From Pseudomonas luteola NBRC 103146 (GTDB lineage Bacteria > Pseudomonadota > Gammaproteobacteria > Pseudomonadales > Pseudomonadaceae), in NCBI RefSeq assembly GCF_002091675.1, contig NZ_BDAE01000001.1, positions 186,001 through 250,000 of the forward strand: a DNA stretch of 64,000 nucleotides, read 5' to 3'. The notes beneath the pieces were generated by a model. It was not told where the DNA came from, searched no databases, and saw nothing but the letters and a program-made list of their open reading frames with translations. The translations under genes were made by a program, and so were the position numbers. Shown here in pieces: positions 51,380 through 61,185 of this stretch (position 1 is the first letter of the stretch; each line of letters starts with the position of its first letter).

Positions 51380-52378
51380 ATGGCGCATGAATCACCTGTA
51401 GTCGTCATCACGGGCGGCACGGCCGGTATCGGTCGCGCAACCGCTCACTATTTTGCTCAAGCGGGTTACAAGGTCGCAGTCATCGCCCGGGGCGAGCAGG
51501 GGCTGACCGAGACGGTTGCCGAGCTGGAGGCCTTGGGTGCCAAGGCGTTGGGCTGCAAGGCTGATGTGGCTGATGCCGCCCAGGTCGAGCAGGCCGCGGA
51601 GCGTGTGGAAACAGAACTCGGACCGATCAACGTCTGGGTCAATGCGGCCATGACCACGGTTCTTGGGGCTTTTGGCTCGATGACGCCGGAGGAATACCGC
51701 CGCGTGACAGATGTGACCTACCTGGGCTGCACGTACGGCACCATGGCGGCCCTCAAGCGCATGAAGGTGCGGGACCGTGGCACTATCGTGCAGGTCGGCT
51801 CGGCGGTGGCGTATCGGTCGATCCCTTTGCAATCGGCCTATTGCGGTGCCAAGGCGGCCATTCGTGGATTTACTGATTCCCTGCGCAGTGAGCTGATCCA
51901 TGACAAGAGTCGTGTCCGGCTTACCATGGTTCACCTGCCAGCCCTCAACACGCCGCAATTCGACTGGGCCCGCAACAAGTTGGGCAAGCGCGGCCAGCCC
52001 CTGCCTCCCATCTATCAGCCGGAAGTCGCAGCACGGGCCATCTTTGATGCCGCCATGCGTGCGCCCCGCGAAATCTGGCTGGGCAAGACCACGATCCAGG
52101 CCATCCTGGGCAATATGGTGGCGCCAGGGCTTCTGGATACGGTCATGGCTAAACAGGCCTACAGCGGGCAGATGACCAACGAGCCGGAAAACCCCGAGCG
52201 GGCGGATTATCTGTTCGAGCCGGTCGAAGGGTTGCACCGCACCCACGGGCGCTTCAACCAAAAGGCCAGCAATAAGGCCGTTTCGGTGGATTCGGATATC
52301 GTCAGCATGGTGGCCCTTGTGGCTGCGGGTGCCGGACTAATGGCGTTGGCCAAGCTGCGTCGCCTGAAGCCCTTCTAA
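51380..52378 (+). CDS. SDR-family oxidoreductase with C-terminal membrane anchor
   Basis: The 332-residue protein has the cofactor motif VVVITGGTAGIGRA (about 7-20), YCGAK as the YxxxK site (about 154-158) and LPPIYQPEVAARAIF after it. The last 40 residues hold a membrane segment (VSMVALVAAGAGLMALAKL, about 308-326). It shares this layout with the SDR at 44835-45848. It diverges from the DUF1080 gene. The substrate is unknown. Confidence 0.87.
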   Translation: MAHESPVVVITGGTAGIGRATAHYFAQAGYKVAVIARGEQGLTETVAELEALGAKALGCKADVADAAQVEQAAERVETELGPINVWVNAAMTTVLGAFGSMTPEEYRRVTDVTYLGCTYGTMAALKRMKVRDRGTIVQVGSAVAYRSIPLQSAYCGAKAAIRGFTDSLRSELIHDKSRVRLTMVHLPALNTPQFDWARNKLGKRGQPLPPIYQPEVAARAIFDAAMRAPREIWLGKTTIQAILGNMVAPGLLDTVMAKQAYSGQMTNEPENPERADYLFEPVEGLHRTHGRFNQKASNKAVSVDSDIVSMVALVAAGAGLMALAKLRRLKPF

Positions 52379-52531
52379 ATGCCTGTGCGGGAGGCATAAG
52401 TCTCCTGCAGACGCAGAGGCTCACGGACGAGTCGGCCATCTATTTTCAGATATTGAGGACCTTCTCGCCGAGTGAGCCTGTCTAGGTCAGTAAGCACCCA
52501 TTCCGCTTACAGCCGATCTAGGGAGGTTCTC

Positions 52532-54331
52532 ATGGCGATGACCGTCGGTGATTTCATAGTCGAACGCTTGTACCAGTGGGGCGTACGCCGCATCTATGGC
52601 TACCCGGGTGACGGGATCAATGGTGTCTTTGGCGCACTGAACCGTTCGAACGAGAAGATCAAGTTCATTCAGGCCCGCCATGAGGAAATGGCCGCCTTCA
52701 TGGCGGCAGCCGATGCGAAATTCACCGGGGAACTGGGCGTCTGCATCTCTACCTCAGGCCCTGGCGCCTCGCACCTGCTGACCGGCCTTTATGATGCCCG
52801 CATGGACCACGTACCGGTGCTGGCTATCTGCGGACAACAGGCACGCACTGCCCTGGGCGGCCATTACCAGCAGGAGCTGGATCTGGTCTCCATGTTCAAG
52901 GACGTAGCGGGTGCGTTCGTACAACAGGCTTCGGCGCCGTCCCAGGTTCGTCATCTGGTGGACCGTGCGATTCGTACGGCGGTAGGTGAGCGGCGTGTCA
53001 CGGCCATCATCCTGCCCAATGACATTCAGGAGCTTGAGTACTCCGATCCGCCCCACAAGCACGGCACCATCCACTCCGGTGTGGGCTACAGCAAGCCCAA
53101 GGTCGTACCCTACGAAGCGGATCTGCAACGCGCCGCCGACGTCCTCAATGCGGGCGAGAAGGTTGCCATCCTGGTGGGCGCCGGCGCGCTGGGCGCAACG
53201 GACGAGGTGATTGCGGTAGCCGAAAAACTGGGTGCCGGCGTAGCCAAGGCACTGTTGGGCAAGGCCGCGCTTCCCGATGCGCTGCCCTGGGTGACCGGCT
53301 CCATCGGCCTGCTCGGCACCGAGGCGAGCTACAAGCTGATGAGTGAATGCGACACGCTTCTAATGATCGGTTCCGGCTTTCCTTATTCTGAGTTCCTCCC
53401 TGAAGAGGGCCAGGCCCGCGGCGTGCAAATCGACCTAAAGGCCGACATGCTCAGCCTGCGCTATCCCATGGAAGTGAACCTTGAAGGTGACTCGGCCGAG
53501 ACCCTGCGCGCCCTGTTGCCGCTGCTGCGCGAGAAGACAGATCGCGCCTGGCGCTCGTCCATCGAAAACTGGCGTAAGGATTCAGACGAGACGCTCAAGG
53601 CCCGTGCACTCACGGATGCCAAACCGATCAATCCACAGCGGGTGGCCTACGAGTTGTCGCCGCGCCTGCCAGATCGCGCCATCGTGACGAGTGACTCGGG
53701 CTCCTGCGCCAACTGGTTTGCCCGTGACGTCCAGATGCGCCGCGACATGATGTGTTCGCTGTCCGGTGGCCTTGCCTCCATGGGCGCGGCAGTGCCATAC
53801 GCCATCGCCGCCAAGTTTGCCCACCCGGACCGCCCGGTGGTGGCCCTGGTGGGTGACGGTGCGATGCAGATGAACAACATGGCCGAGCTGATCACGGTAG
53901 CGAAATACTGGCGCGAGTGGGGTAACGGCAAGTGGATCTGCGCCGTCTTCAACAATGAAGACCTGAACCAGGTGACCTGGGAGCAGCGAGTCATGAACGG
54001 CGATCCTAAGTTCGAAGCCTCGCAGAACATTCCAGATGTGCCCTATCACCAGTTCGCCGAGTCCATCGGTCTCAAGGGTATCTATGTCGACAGCGCCGAC
54101 CGGGTAGCTTCTGCCTGGGAAGAGGCACTCGCCTCCGAGCGTCCAGTCGTTATCACCTTCAAGACCGATCCGGATGTACCACCGCTGCCACCGCATTTCA
54201 CTATCGAGCAGGCCAAGAGCTTTGCCTCATCGCTTCTGCATGGCGACCCGAACGAAGGCGGCATCATCAAGGAAACGGCCAAGCAAGTACTCAATTCAGT
54301 GCTGCCCGGACGCAAGAACAAGGACAAGTAG
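52532..54331 (+). CDS. Thiamine diphosphate-dependent enzyme (PoxB-like)
   Basis: The start is the ATG at 52532, with GGGAGG just upstream; a longer frame from 52472 is unlikely. The 599-residue protein has the ThDP enzyme layout: PYR domain with FIVERLYQWGVRRIYGYPGDG and the catalytic Glu in RHEEMAAFM (about 49-57), a central domain, and the PP domain with GDGAMQMNNMAELITV (about 439-454) that binds Mg-ThDP. It resembles pyruvate dehydrogenase (quinone) and related pyruvate oxidases; the acceptor is inferred. Confidence 0.85.
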   Translation: MAMTVGDFIVERLYQWGVRRIYGYPGDGINGVFGALNRSNEKIKFIQARHEEMAAFMAAADAKFTGELGVCISTSGPGASHLLTGLYDARMDHVPVLAICGQQARTALGGHYQQELDLVSMFKDVAGAFVQQASAPSQVRHLVDRAIRTAVGERRVTAIILPNDIQELEYSDPPHKHGTIHSGVGYSKPKVVPYEADLQRAADVLNAGEKVAILVGAGALGATDEVIAVAEKLGAGVAKALLGKAALPDALPWVTGSIGLLGTEASYKLMSECDTLLMIGSGFPYSEFLPEEGQARGVQIDLKADMLSLRYPMEVNLEGDSAETLRALLPLLREKTDRAWRSSIENWRKDSDETLKARALTDAKPINPQRVAYELSPRLPDRAIVTSDSGSCANWFARDVQMRRDMMCSLSGGLASMGAAVPYAIAAKFAHPDRPVVALVGDGAMQMNNMAELITVAKYWREWGNGKWICAVFNNEDLNQVTWEQRVMNGDPKFEASQNIPDVPYHQFAESIGLKGIYVDSADRVASAWEEALASERPVVITFKTDPDVPPLPPHFTIEQAKSFASSLLHGDPNEGGIIKETAKQVLNSVLPGRKNKDK

Positions 54332-54353
54332 GACCGCCGTTTCGGCGCTGCCA

Positions 54354-54392
54354 ATAGACCGGGGCGTGTAGCGAATGCAGCGCCCCGATCTA
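54354..54392. terminator. Possible terminator hairpin
   Basis: TAGACCGGGGCG and CGCCCCGATCTA form a 12-bp stem with one mismatch, 23 bp after the PoxB-like gene. No U tract is present, so support is limited. Confidence 0.35.
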
Positions 54393-54523
54393 TCCATGTA
54401 CTCACCCTTGGCAAGATGGGTAGAGCAGGGCGATACCCATCGCTTGATCAGCAGGGCACAGTCCTTGCGTAAGGAAATACGTGGTCACAGCCACGTTTTC
54501 CCGGTTCACAGTAAGGACATTGC

Positions 54524-55570
54524 ATGCCTGTTCGTTTTGCCCCTGCGTTCCTGAGCGTCGCCCTTGCGCTCTCTACAGCCTCCCTGTTTGCCGCAGACGC
54601 CAAGCCCGGCGTCGTTATCTACGCCACTGGCGGCACCATTGCCGGCAGCTCGGCGTCCAGCACTGATACCACCGATTACGACGCCGGTAAGCTGGGTATC
54701 GAAACCCTGATCAAGGCTGTGCCGGAACTGAGTCAGGTGGCTACGGTGACAGGCGAGCAGCTCGCTAACATGCCCAGCCAGGACATGGACCAGAAGACAC
54801 TGCTGAAGCTGTCAAAAACGATCAGCCAAAAACTGGAAGACCCGGCAGTCCATGGCGTGGTCGTAACCCATGGTACCGATACGCTGGAAGAAACGGCTTT
54901 CTTCCTCGACCTGACCGTCAAAAGCGAAAAGCCTGTGGTAGTGGTGGGAGCGATGCGCCCTGCCACAGCTGTAGGGGCCGATGGGCCCATGAACCTGCTC
55001 GAGGCGGTCAGTCTGGCAGCCAATGACAAGGCCAACGGACGTGGCACCCTGGTAGTTCTGAACGACCGCATCGGCTCGGCCTTCTATACCACCAAGACCA
55101 ACTCCACCACGCCCGACACCTTCCGCGCGGCCGAGCAGGGCTACCTGGGCAGTTTTGTCGGCATTACGCCCCGGTTCTACTATTCTCCTGCCACACCGAC
55201 CGGCAAGAGGCATTTCGATGTCTCCAAGCAGGAAAGCCTGCCCAAGGTCGTAATTCTCTACAGCTACCAAGACCAAGACAGTGCACTAATCGATGCAGCG
55301 ATCAAGGATGGTGCAAAAGGCATTGTGATCGCCGGTACGGGTAACGGCTCCATCCCCACGCGCACCAAGGAGACGGTCAAACGGCTCATGGAGCAGGGCA
55401 TTCCCGTGATCCGCTCTACCCGTACCGGCTCTGGATTCGTCAGCAGGAAGGAAGAGGGCATTGGCAGCGGCTTTTTCAATCCTCAGAAGTCACGCATTCT
55501 CCTGTCGCTGGCCCTCGCAACCGGGGCGGACATGGCCACTATCGAACGGTATTTCAGAGCAGAGGAATAG
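54524..55570 (+). CDS. ansB: Periplasmic type II asparaginase/glutaminase
   Basis: The 348-residue protein has a signal peptide (about 1-23, ending SLFAADA) and both catalytic motifs: YATGGTIAG (about 34-42, nucleophile Thr) and VVTHGTDTLEETAFFLDL (about 109-126). It hydrolyses asparagine and glutamine in the periplasm. The size and motifs match the Pseudomonas glutaminase-asparaginase. It lies just before the restriction-modification locus, with a 196-bp gap. Confidence 0.93.
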   Translation: MPVRFAPAFLSVALALSTASLFAADAKPGVVIYATGGTIAGSSASSTDTTDYDAGKLGIETLIKAVPELSQVATVTGEQLANMPSQDMDQKTLLKLSKTISQKLEDPAVHGVVVTHGTDTLEETAFFLDLTVKSEKPVVVVGAMRPATAVGADGPMNLLEAVSLAANDKANGRGTLVVLNDRIGSAFYTTKTNSTTPDTFRAAEQGYLGSFVGITPRFYYSPATPTGKRHFDVSKQESLPKVVILYSYQDQDSALIDAAIKDGAKGIVIAGTGNGSIPTRTKETVKRLMEQGIPVIRSTRTGSGFVSRKEEGIGSGFFNPQKSRILLSLALATGADMATIERYFRAEE

Positions 55571-55766
55571 GGCGCGGTTGGGGGCCGATGTGGCTAGTCA
55601 GGTTGGCATATGCGAGAGGGTATCGCCTATCAGGCCCAAGCCAAGATTTTATGACGAGCCGTTTGGTCGACTTCTCTCTGCCTATGCTTTACGAAAGGCC
55701 AGCCGTAGAGCTAATGTGAGGTAAATCACGCTCGCCTGGATTCGTCTCGATAAGGAAAATCGTCTC

Positions 55767-58700
55767 ATGACTGAAAGCAGTAACTTTGCCTTTCTCAACG
55801 CTCACGATCCGGTTTTCCTGCAGCTGGCTTCCACAGCCGAAAGCGTTTTCGCCCATGACCCCAACACCACACTGATCAAGTTGCGCCAGCTGGGCGAAGC
55901 CTTTGCACAGGATCTGGCTTCCCGCAGCGGCATCGAGTTGGGTGATTCCTGTACCCAACTCGACTTGCTTAACAGGTTAAACGTTGAGCTTCAGCTTGAT
56001 CCCAAGGTGCGGGCGGCCTTCCATACGCTGCGTATCGAAGGAAACAAGGCTACTCATGGTTTCCGTACCCAGCATCGGGAGGCCATGGATGGGCTACGGG
56101 TGGCCCGTGAGTTAGCCCTCTGGTTTCACCGAGCAACAGGTAAGGCTGCAAAGGATTTTGCTCCAGGTCCGTTCATCACACCTAGTGATCCCAGTACCGA
56201 GCTACAGACCCTACAAGAGCAGATCGGCCTGATGAGAGCCGAGCTGTTAGAAACGCATCAGCAGCTCGAGGATAACCAGCAACTGGCAGCCTTGATTCAG
56301 CAAGAGCGTGAGGCATCGGCTGCGCTGGCTGCGCAGATGAAAGAAGAGGCCCACGTCTACGAGCAGCTCGCGCGGGAGCACGAAGCTGAATTGGCAGCGC
56401 TGCGTGCCCAATTTGACCAACAACTAAAAGCCCAGCAAGCAGCCAGCAGTCAGCAATCTCAAGCGGTCAAAACGCTTCAGAAAGCGTCCATGCAGGCCAG
56501 TCAGCTATTCGATCCCAACGAAGACCTGACCCGTATCCTGATCGATCAGCAGCTTATTGCAGCAGGCTGGGAGGCCGACAGCCAGCAGCTTTCCTACAAG
56601 AAAGGCGCTCGCCCTGAAGCAGGCCGGAACATGGCCATTGCCGAGTGGCCAACCAAGCAGCCCAAGACACGGGCGGATTATGTGCTGTTTGCCGGGTTGA
56701 CACCGATAGCCATCGTCGAAGCCAAACGAAAGAAGATCAACGTAGCCGACCGTATCCCGCAAGCTGAGCGCTACTCACGCGACTTCATCCTGACGGCCGA
56801 CCTGATTCCTGCCTGGAAGGAAAACGGCCTATTGGAAGGCTGGAGCGATGGTGCCAAAGAGACCTATCAGGTTCCCTTCGTCTATGCCTGCAATGGTAGG
56901 CCTTACATCAAGCAGCTGGCAGAGATGTCCGGCGTCTGGTTCCGTGACGTACGCAAGCCCTCCAATCTGCGTAAACCATTGGAAGCCTTCCACACACCTG
57001 AAGGGCTGCGGGATCAGCTCAAGCGTAGCCGTGAAGAAGCTCAGGCCAGTCTGGAAAATGAGCCCTTCGGCTATCTCAAGCTGCGGGACTACCAAGTCAA
57101 AGCCATTCAGGCCGTGGAGCAGGCGCTGGCCGAAGACAAGCGTCAATGTTTGCTGGCGATGGCAACCGGTACGGGGAAGACGCGTACCATCATTGGCCTT
57201 ATCTACCGCTTTCTGAAGGCTGAACGATTCAAGCGCATCCTGTTCCTGGTAGACCGCACCGCCCTGGGTGACCAGACCGTCGATTCGTTCAACGACATGA
57301 CACTGGAGCAGAACCAGACGCTCAGCCAGATCTACAACGTTAACGAGCTGGGCGACATGGCCACCGAGGCTGAAACCCGCGTGCAGGTCGCAACCGTACA
57401 AGCCATGGTCAAGCGGATCTTCCAATCGGAGAACCCGCCGCCCATCGATACGTTCGACTGCATCATCGTGGACGAAGCCCACCGCGGCTATACCCTCGAC
57501 CAGGAAATGACCGAAGGTGAACTGGCTGTCCGTGACGTGAGTCAGTACCTCTCCAGCTACCGCCGTGTACTCGACTACTTTGATGCCTGCAAGATCGGCC
57601 TGACTGCCACGCCTGCCAAGCACACCAGTGAAATCTTCGGTAAGCCCATTTACCTTTATTCCTACCGTGAAGCGGTAGCGGATGACTGGCTCATCGACCA
57701 TGAACCGCCGATTCGCTATGAAACCCTGCTGACCCAGAAGGGCATCACGTTTGAGAAAGGCGAAAAGATCAACGCCATCAATCTCGCCACGGGCGAAATC
57801 GAAGTGGCCGAGCTTGAAGACGAGATGAGCTTTAACGTCGAGGCATTCAACCGTCGTGTCATCACACCGGAGTTCAACCGCGTCATCTGTGAGCAGCTGG
57901 CCCAAGAGCTAGACCCGGACGGGGACGAGAAGACGATGATCTTCTGCGCAAACCAGGATCATGCGGAGCTGGTAAAAAACCAGCTGGATGAAGCCTTCAA
58001 GACGGTTCATGGAGAGCATTACAACGAAGCCGCCGTCAAGATCATCACCGGCAAGACCGATCAGGTCAAAAAGGCCATCCTGCGTTACAAGAACGAGCGC
58101 TACCCAAGCATTGCCATCACGGTTGACCTGCTGACCACGGGGATCGACGTACCTGCCATCTGCCACCTTGTTTTCCTGCGCCGTGTACGCTCGCGAATTC
58201 TTTATGAGCAGATGAAGGGCCGCGCCACCCGCCGGTGCGACGACATCGGCAAGACCGTCTTCAAGATTTACGACCCGGTAGACCTCTACGCCGCGCTGGA
58301 AGCGGTAGATACCATGAAGCCGCTGGTAAAAGATCCAAACGTCACGCTGGAGCAACTGGTAGGCGAGCTGACCGACCCGAAAAGCTTTGATGCACCCGGC
58401 ACCCAGATTGATAGCAGCCATGCCCATGATGTGCTGGACGAACTCAGCCAGCGCGTTATGCGTATCCTGCGCAAAGCCACGCATAGCGCAGAGAGCAAAC
58501 CCACCCTCAAACAAAAGCTCGACGAGCTGGAACAGCTCTGGGGTGTCGAGCCGGACAGGCTGCACACGCACCTGCACGAGATGGGGCCGCAACAAGCCGC
58601 CACCTTTGTTCGGCAGCACAGTCAGTTGCTGGCCCAGCTGGATCATGTCAGCAAGCTGCTGGGCTCCACTAACTACCCGGTGATTTCGACCCACAAGGAC

Positions 58701-59243
58701 GAACTCATGGTACGGGAGCAGAGCTACGGCCAAAACCAGAAACCGGAAGACTATCTGGAAAGCTTCAACGACTTTGTTCGCACCCAGCTCAACCAGTCCG
58801 TGGCGTTGGGTGTGGTGGTAAACCGGCCCAAGGACATGACCCGCGAGCACCTGCGCGAGGTGCGTTTGCTACTCGACCAGAACGGCTACACCGAGCCGAG
58901 CCTTGTCAGTGCCTGGCGCAACCAGACCAATCAGGAGATGGCCGCCACCATTGTCGGCTACATTCGCCGCGCGGCGCTGGGCGAGCCGCTAGTCCCGTTC
59001 GAGCAGCGGGTAAACAATGCCATGCAGCACATTTACGGCCTGCGTAGCTGGACGCCCCAGCAACGCAAATGGCTGGAGCGCATTGCCAAGCAGCTCAAGC
59101 ACGAGGTAGTGATGGACGAGGACACAGTAAACCGCGTCTTTGCACCGGATGGCGGGGCCAAGCGGGTCGATGCGAACCTGGGCGGCCAGTTGGAGGTGGT
59201 GCTGGAGGCGTTGAACGATAATCTCTGGCCTACCGCCATTTAG
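55767..59243 (+). CDS. hsdR: Type I restriction endonuclease subunit R
   Basis: The 1158-residue protein matches type IA HsdR (EcoKI HsdR is about 1170). The N-terminal helical domain has DPNTTLIKLRQLGEAFAQ (about 31-48). A long charged coil (about 145-240) follows. The nuclease centre is D304 in ADYVLF with E318-x-K320 in IVEAKRKK. Motor motifs are MATGTGKTRT (465-474) and VDEAHRGY (568-575), and LTATPAKH and QMKGRATRR follow. The complex cuts DNA far from unmethylated sites after translocation. AAGGA precedes the ATG. All catalytic residues are present. Confidence 0.95.
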   Translation: MTESSNFAFLNAHDPVFLQLASTAESVFAHDPNTTLIKLRQLGEAFAQDLASRSGIELGDSCTQLDLLNRLNVELQLDPKVRAAFHTLRIEGNKATHGFRTQHREAMDGLRVARELALWFHRATGKAAKDFAPGPFITPSDPSTELQTLQEQIGLMRAELLETHQQLEDNQQLAALIQQEREASAALAAQMKEEAHVYEQLAREHEAELAALRAQFDQQLKAQQAASSQQSQAVKTLQKASMQASQLFDPNEDLTRILIDQQLIAAGWEADSQQLSYKKGARPEAGRNMAIAEWPTKQPKTRADYVLFAGLTPIAIVEAKRKKINVADRIPQAERYSRDFILTADLIPAWKENGLLEGWSDGAKETYQVPFVYACNGRPYIKQLAEMSGVWFRDVRKPSNLRKPLEAFHTPEGLRDQLKRSREEAQASLENEPFGYLKLRDYQVKAIQAVEQALAEDKRQCLLAMATGTGKTRTIIGLIYRFLKAERFKRILFLVDRTALGDQTVDSFNDMTLEQNQTLSQIYNVNELGDMATEAETRVQVATVQAMVKRIFQSENPPPIDTFDCIIVDEAHRGYTLDQEMTEGELAVRDVSQYLSSYRRVLDYFDACKIGLTATPAKHTSEIFGKPIYLYSYREAVADDWLIDHEPPIRYETLLTQKGITFEKGEKINAINLATGEIEVAELEDEMSFNVEAFNRRVITPEFNRVICEQLAQELDPDGDEKTMIFCANQDHAELVKNQLDEAFKTVHGEHYNEAAVKIITGKTDQVKKAILRYKNERYPSIAITVDLLTTGIDVPAICHLVFLRRVRSRILYEQMKGRATRRCDDIGKTVFKIYDPVDLYAALEAVDTMKPLVKDPNVTLEQLVGELTDPKSFDAPGTQIDSSHAHDVLDELSQRVMRILRKATHSAESKPTLKQKLDELEQLWGVEPDRLHTHLHEMGPQQAATFVRQHSQLLAQLDHVSKLLGSTNYPVISTHKDELMVREQSYGQNQKPEDYLESFNDFVRTQLNQSVALGVVVNRPKDMTREHLREVRLLLDQNGYTEPSLVSAWRNQTNQEMAATIVGYIRRAALGEPLVPFEQRVNNAMQHIYGLRSWTPQQRKWLERIAKQLKHEVVMDEDTVNRVFAPDGGAKRVDANLGGQLEVVLEALNDNLWPTAI

Positions 59244-59637
59244 CGTGTGAAGGCTTGACGGCCCTAATACGCCTGTGCTCAACCTGTCCGCTGTCCCAGG
59301 ACAGCGGACAATTAATCCGTGACGACATGACCAGGCACCCTCAGCAGCAGCGAGCACAAGCGGACCGTTGGGCAGCAGAACGCATAAGCAGCCAGCCACA
59401 AACACATGGCTTGCCAATCGCGGCAACGCTGACTACCCTGCGTGGCAACATACCCGCCATGCCTAGGGCTGCGTCAGCAGTTACGCACAAATCGAGCGGG
59501 TTTTTTTTGCCTGAACGATTTCCAGAACCGATCAACCAGCCTGCACGATAGGTACGCCCAGGCACGGATAATCAATGTTATTTCAAGCGCGTCCGCCAGC
59601 CGGAAGCGCTTTTATCCTTTCAAATACCGAGACACCC
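59244..59637. promoter_or_regulatory. hsdR-hsdM gap with perfect palindrome
   Basis: This 394-bp gap is unusual inside an hsd locus. A perfect 26-bp palindrome, arms TGTCCGCTGTCC (59285-59296) and GGACAGCGGACA (59299-59310) with CA between, starts 42 bp after the hsdR stop. A T8 run at about 59504-59511 has no good stem before it. A -10-like GATAAT lies close to 59570. The gap probably ends hsdR and starts a separate hsdMS transcript. A small 98-codon frame here lacks support. Confidence 0.5.
59285..59310. repeat. Perfect 26-bp inverted repeat
   Basis: Two 12-bp arms match without error across a 2-bp centre. It may be a terminator stem, though no U tract follows, or an operator or an end of an old mobile element. 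Confidence 0.8.
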
Positions 59638-61185
59638 ATGACCCAAAATGACATCGTCCAGAAGCTCTGGAACCTCTGCGATATCCTCCGTGATGACGGC
59701 ATCAACTACAGCGACTACGTGACCGAACTGGTGCTGCTGCTCTTCATCAAGATGGAATACGAGCAGGTCCAGAACAACGAAGACTTCGAGCACAAGCTGC
59801 CAACAGGAGCGCGCTGGCCGGACCTGTCCGAGAAATCCGGCCTCGTGCTACTCAACCATTACCGGCAAGTACTGCTGGACCTGGGCAAGAACAGCGACCC
59901 GCTGATCGCCGCCATCTACGCCGATGCCCAGACCCGCCTGAAAGAGCCGCGCCACCTTGAGCAGCTTATCAAGGCCCTGAACGGCATTGACTGGTTCAGC
60001 GCCCGTGAAGACGGCCTAGGCGACCTGTACGAAGGTTTGCTGGAAAAGAACGCCAGCGAGACCAAGTCTGGTGCTGGCCAGTACTTTACCCCGCGTGCCC
60101 TGATCGACAGCATCATCCGCTGCATCAAGCCGCAGGCCGGAGAAACCATTCAGGACCCGGCCGCCGGTACGGCAGGCTTTCTGATCGCCGCGGATGCCTA
60201 CATCAAGCAGCACACCGACGACCTCTACGACCTGGACGAAAAAGCCCGCCGCTTCCAGCGCAATCAGGCGTTTCTCGGCGTGGAGCTGGTACCCGGCACC
60301 CGTCGTCTGGCGCTGATGAACTGCCTCCTCCACGGCATGGAAGGCGACGCGGAAGGTGTAGTGCACCTGGGCAACGCCCTCGGCCAAGCCGGAGCCAACC
60401 TCTCCAGGGTAGACGTGATCCTCTCCAATCCACCCTTCGGCACAGCCAAAGGCGGTGGCGGCCCGACGCGGGATGACCTGACTTACCGCACTAGCAACAA
60501 ACAACTGGCCTTTCTCCAGCACATCTACCGTGGCCTCAAGCCCGGCGGTCGGGCGGCGGTGGTCTTGCCGGATAACGTCCTGTTCGAAGCAGGTGTTGGC
60601 ACCGATGTACGCCGCGACCTGATGAACAAGTGCAACCTGCACACCATCCTGCGCCTGCCCACCGGCATCTTCTATGCCCAAGGCGTAAAGACCAACGTGC
60701 TGTTCTTCCAGAAGGGCACTAAGGAAAATCCCCGTCAGGAAGAAGGCTGCACTCAGCGCGTTTGGGTCTATGACCTGCGCAGCAACATGCCCAGCTTTGG
60801 CAAGCGCACCCCCTTCGGCCCTGCACACCTCAAACCCTTCGAGGAGGCCTATGGCGAGGACCCCAACGGCAACAGCCCTCGTGCGGAAAACGTGGAAGGT
60901 ATTGGTGAAGCGAGCCGCTTCCGCTGCTTTACCCGTGCCCAGATCACCGAGCGCGGCGACTCGCTCGACATCAGCTGGCTCAAGGATGCTAGCAGCGTCG
61001 ATGCTGCTGACCTACCCGCTCCGGAACTTTTGGCCGGCGAAGCCATGGCCGAACTGACCGAGGCGCTGCGGGAGCTGGATGAGCTGATGAAGGCGTTGGG
61101 TGCAGGCGACGAGGCGCTGGAGCAGAAGCGGTTGCTGGCGGAGGTGATGGGGTTGGATGTGGTGGAGGGGCAAGAAAGTGAATAA
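59638..61185 (+). CDS. hsdM: Type I methyltransferase subunit M
   Basis: The start is the ATG at 59638 (an earlier frame start at 59575 adds a poorly supported tail). The 515-residue protein has the SAM-binding motif DPAAGTAGF (173-181) and catalytic NPPF (264-267), which mark an N6-adenine methyltransferase. The C-terminal part (about 400-515) is helical and includes the HsdS-contact region. M2S1 methylates the host site, and R joins for restriction. The hsdS GTG lies inside the last codons, with an 8-bp overlap. Confidence 0.96.
   Translation: MTQNDIVQKLWNLCDILRDDGINYSDYVTELVLLLFIKMEYEQVQNNEDFEHKLPTGARWPDLSEKSGLVLLNHYRQVLLDLGKNSDPLIAAIYADAQTRLKEPRHLEQLIKALNGIDWFSAREDGLGDLYEGLLEKNASETKSGAGQYFTPRALIDSIIRCIKPQAGETIQDPAAGTAGFLIAADAYIKQHTDDLYDLDEKARRFQRNQAFLGVELVPGTRRLALMNCLLHGMEGDAEGVVHLGNALGQAGANLSRVDVILSNPPFGTAKGGGGPTRDDLTYRTSNKQLAFLQHIYRGLKPGGRAAVVLPDNVLFEAGVGTDVRRDLMNKCNLHTILRLPTGIFYAQGVKTNVLFFQKGTKENPRQEEGCTQRVWVYDLRSNMPSFGKRTPFGPAHLKPFEEAYGEDPNGNSPRAENVEGIGEASRFRCFTRAQITERGDSLDISWLKDASSVDAADLPAPELLAGEAMAELTEALRELDELMKALGAGDEALEQKRLLAEVMGLDVVEGQESE

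Noticed and set aside
59255-59551. 98-codon frame in the hsdR-hsdM gap
   Set aside because: No ribosome binding site, no family match, and it crosses the perfect palindrome. Its composition is unlike neighbouring genes.
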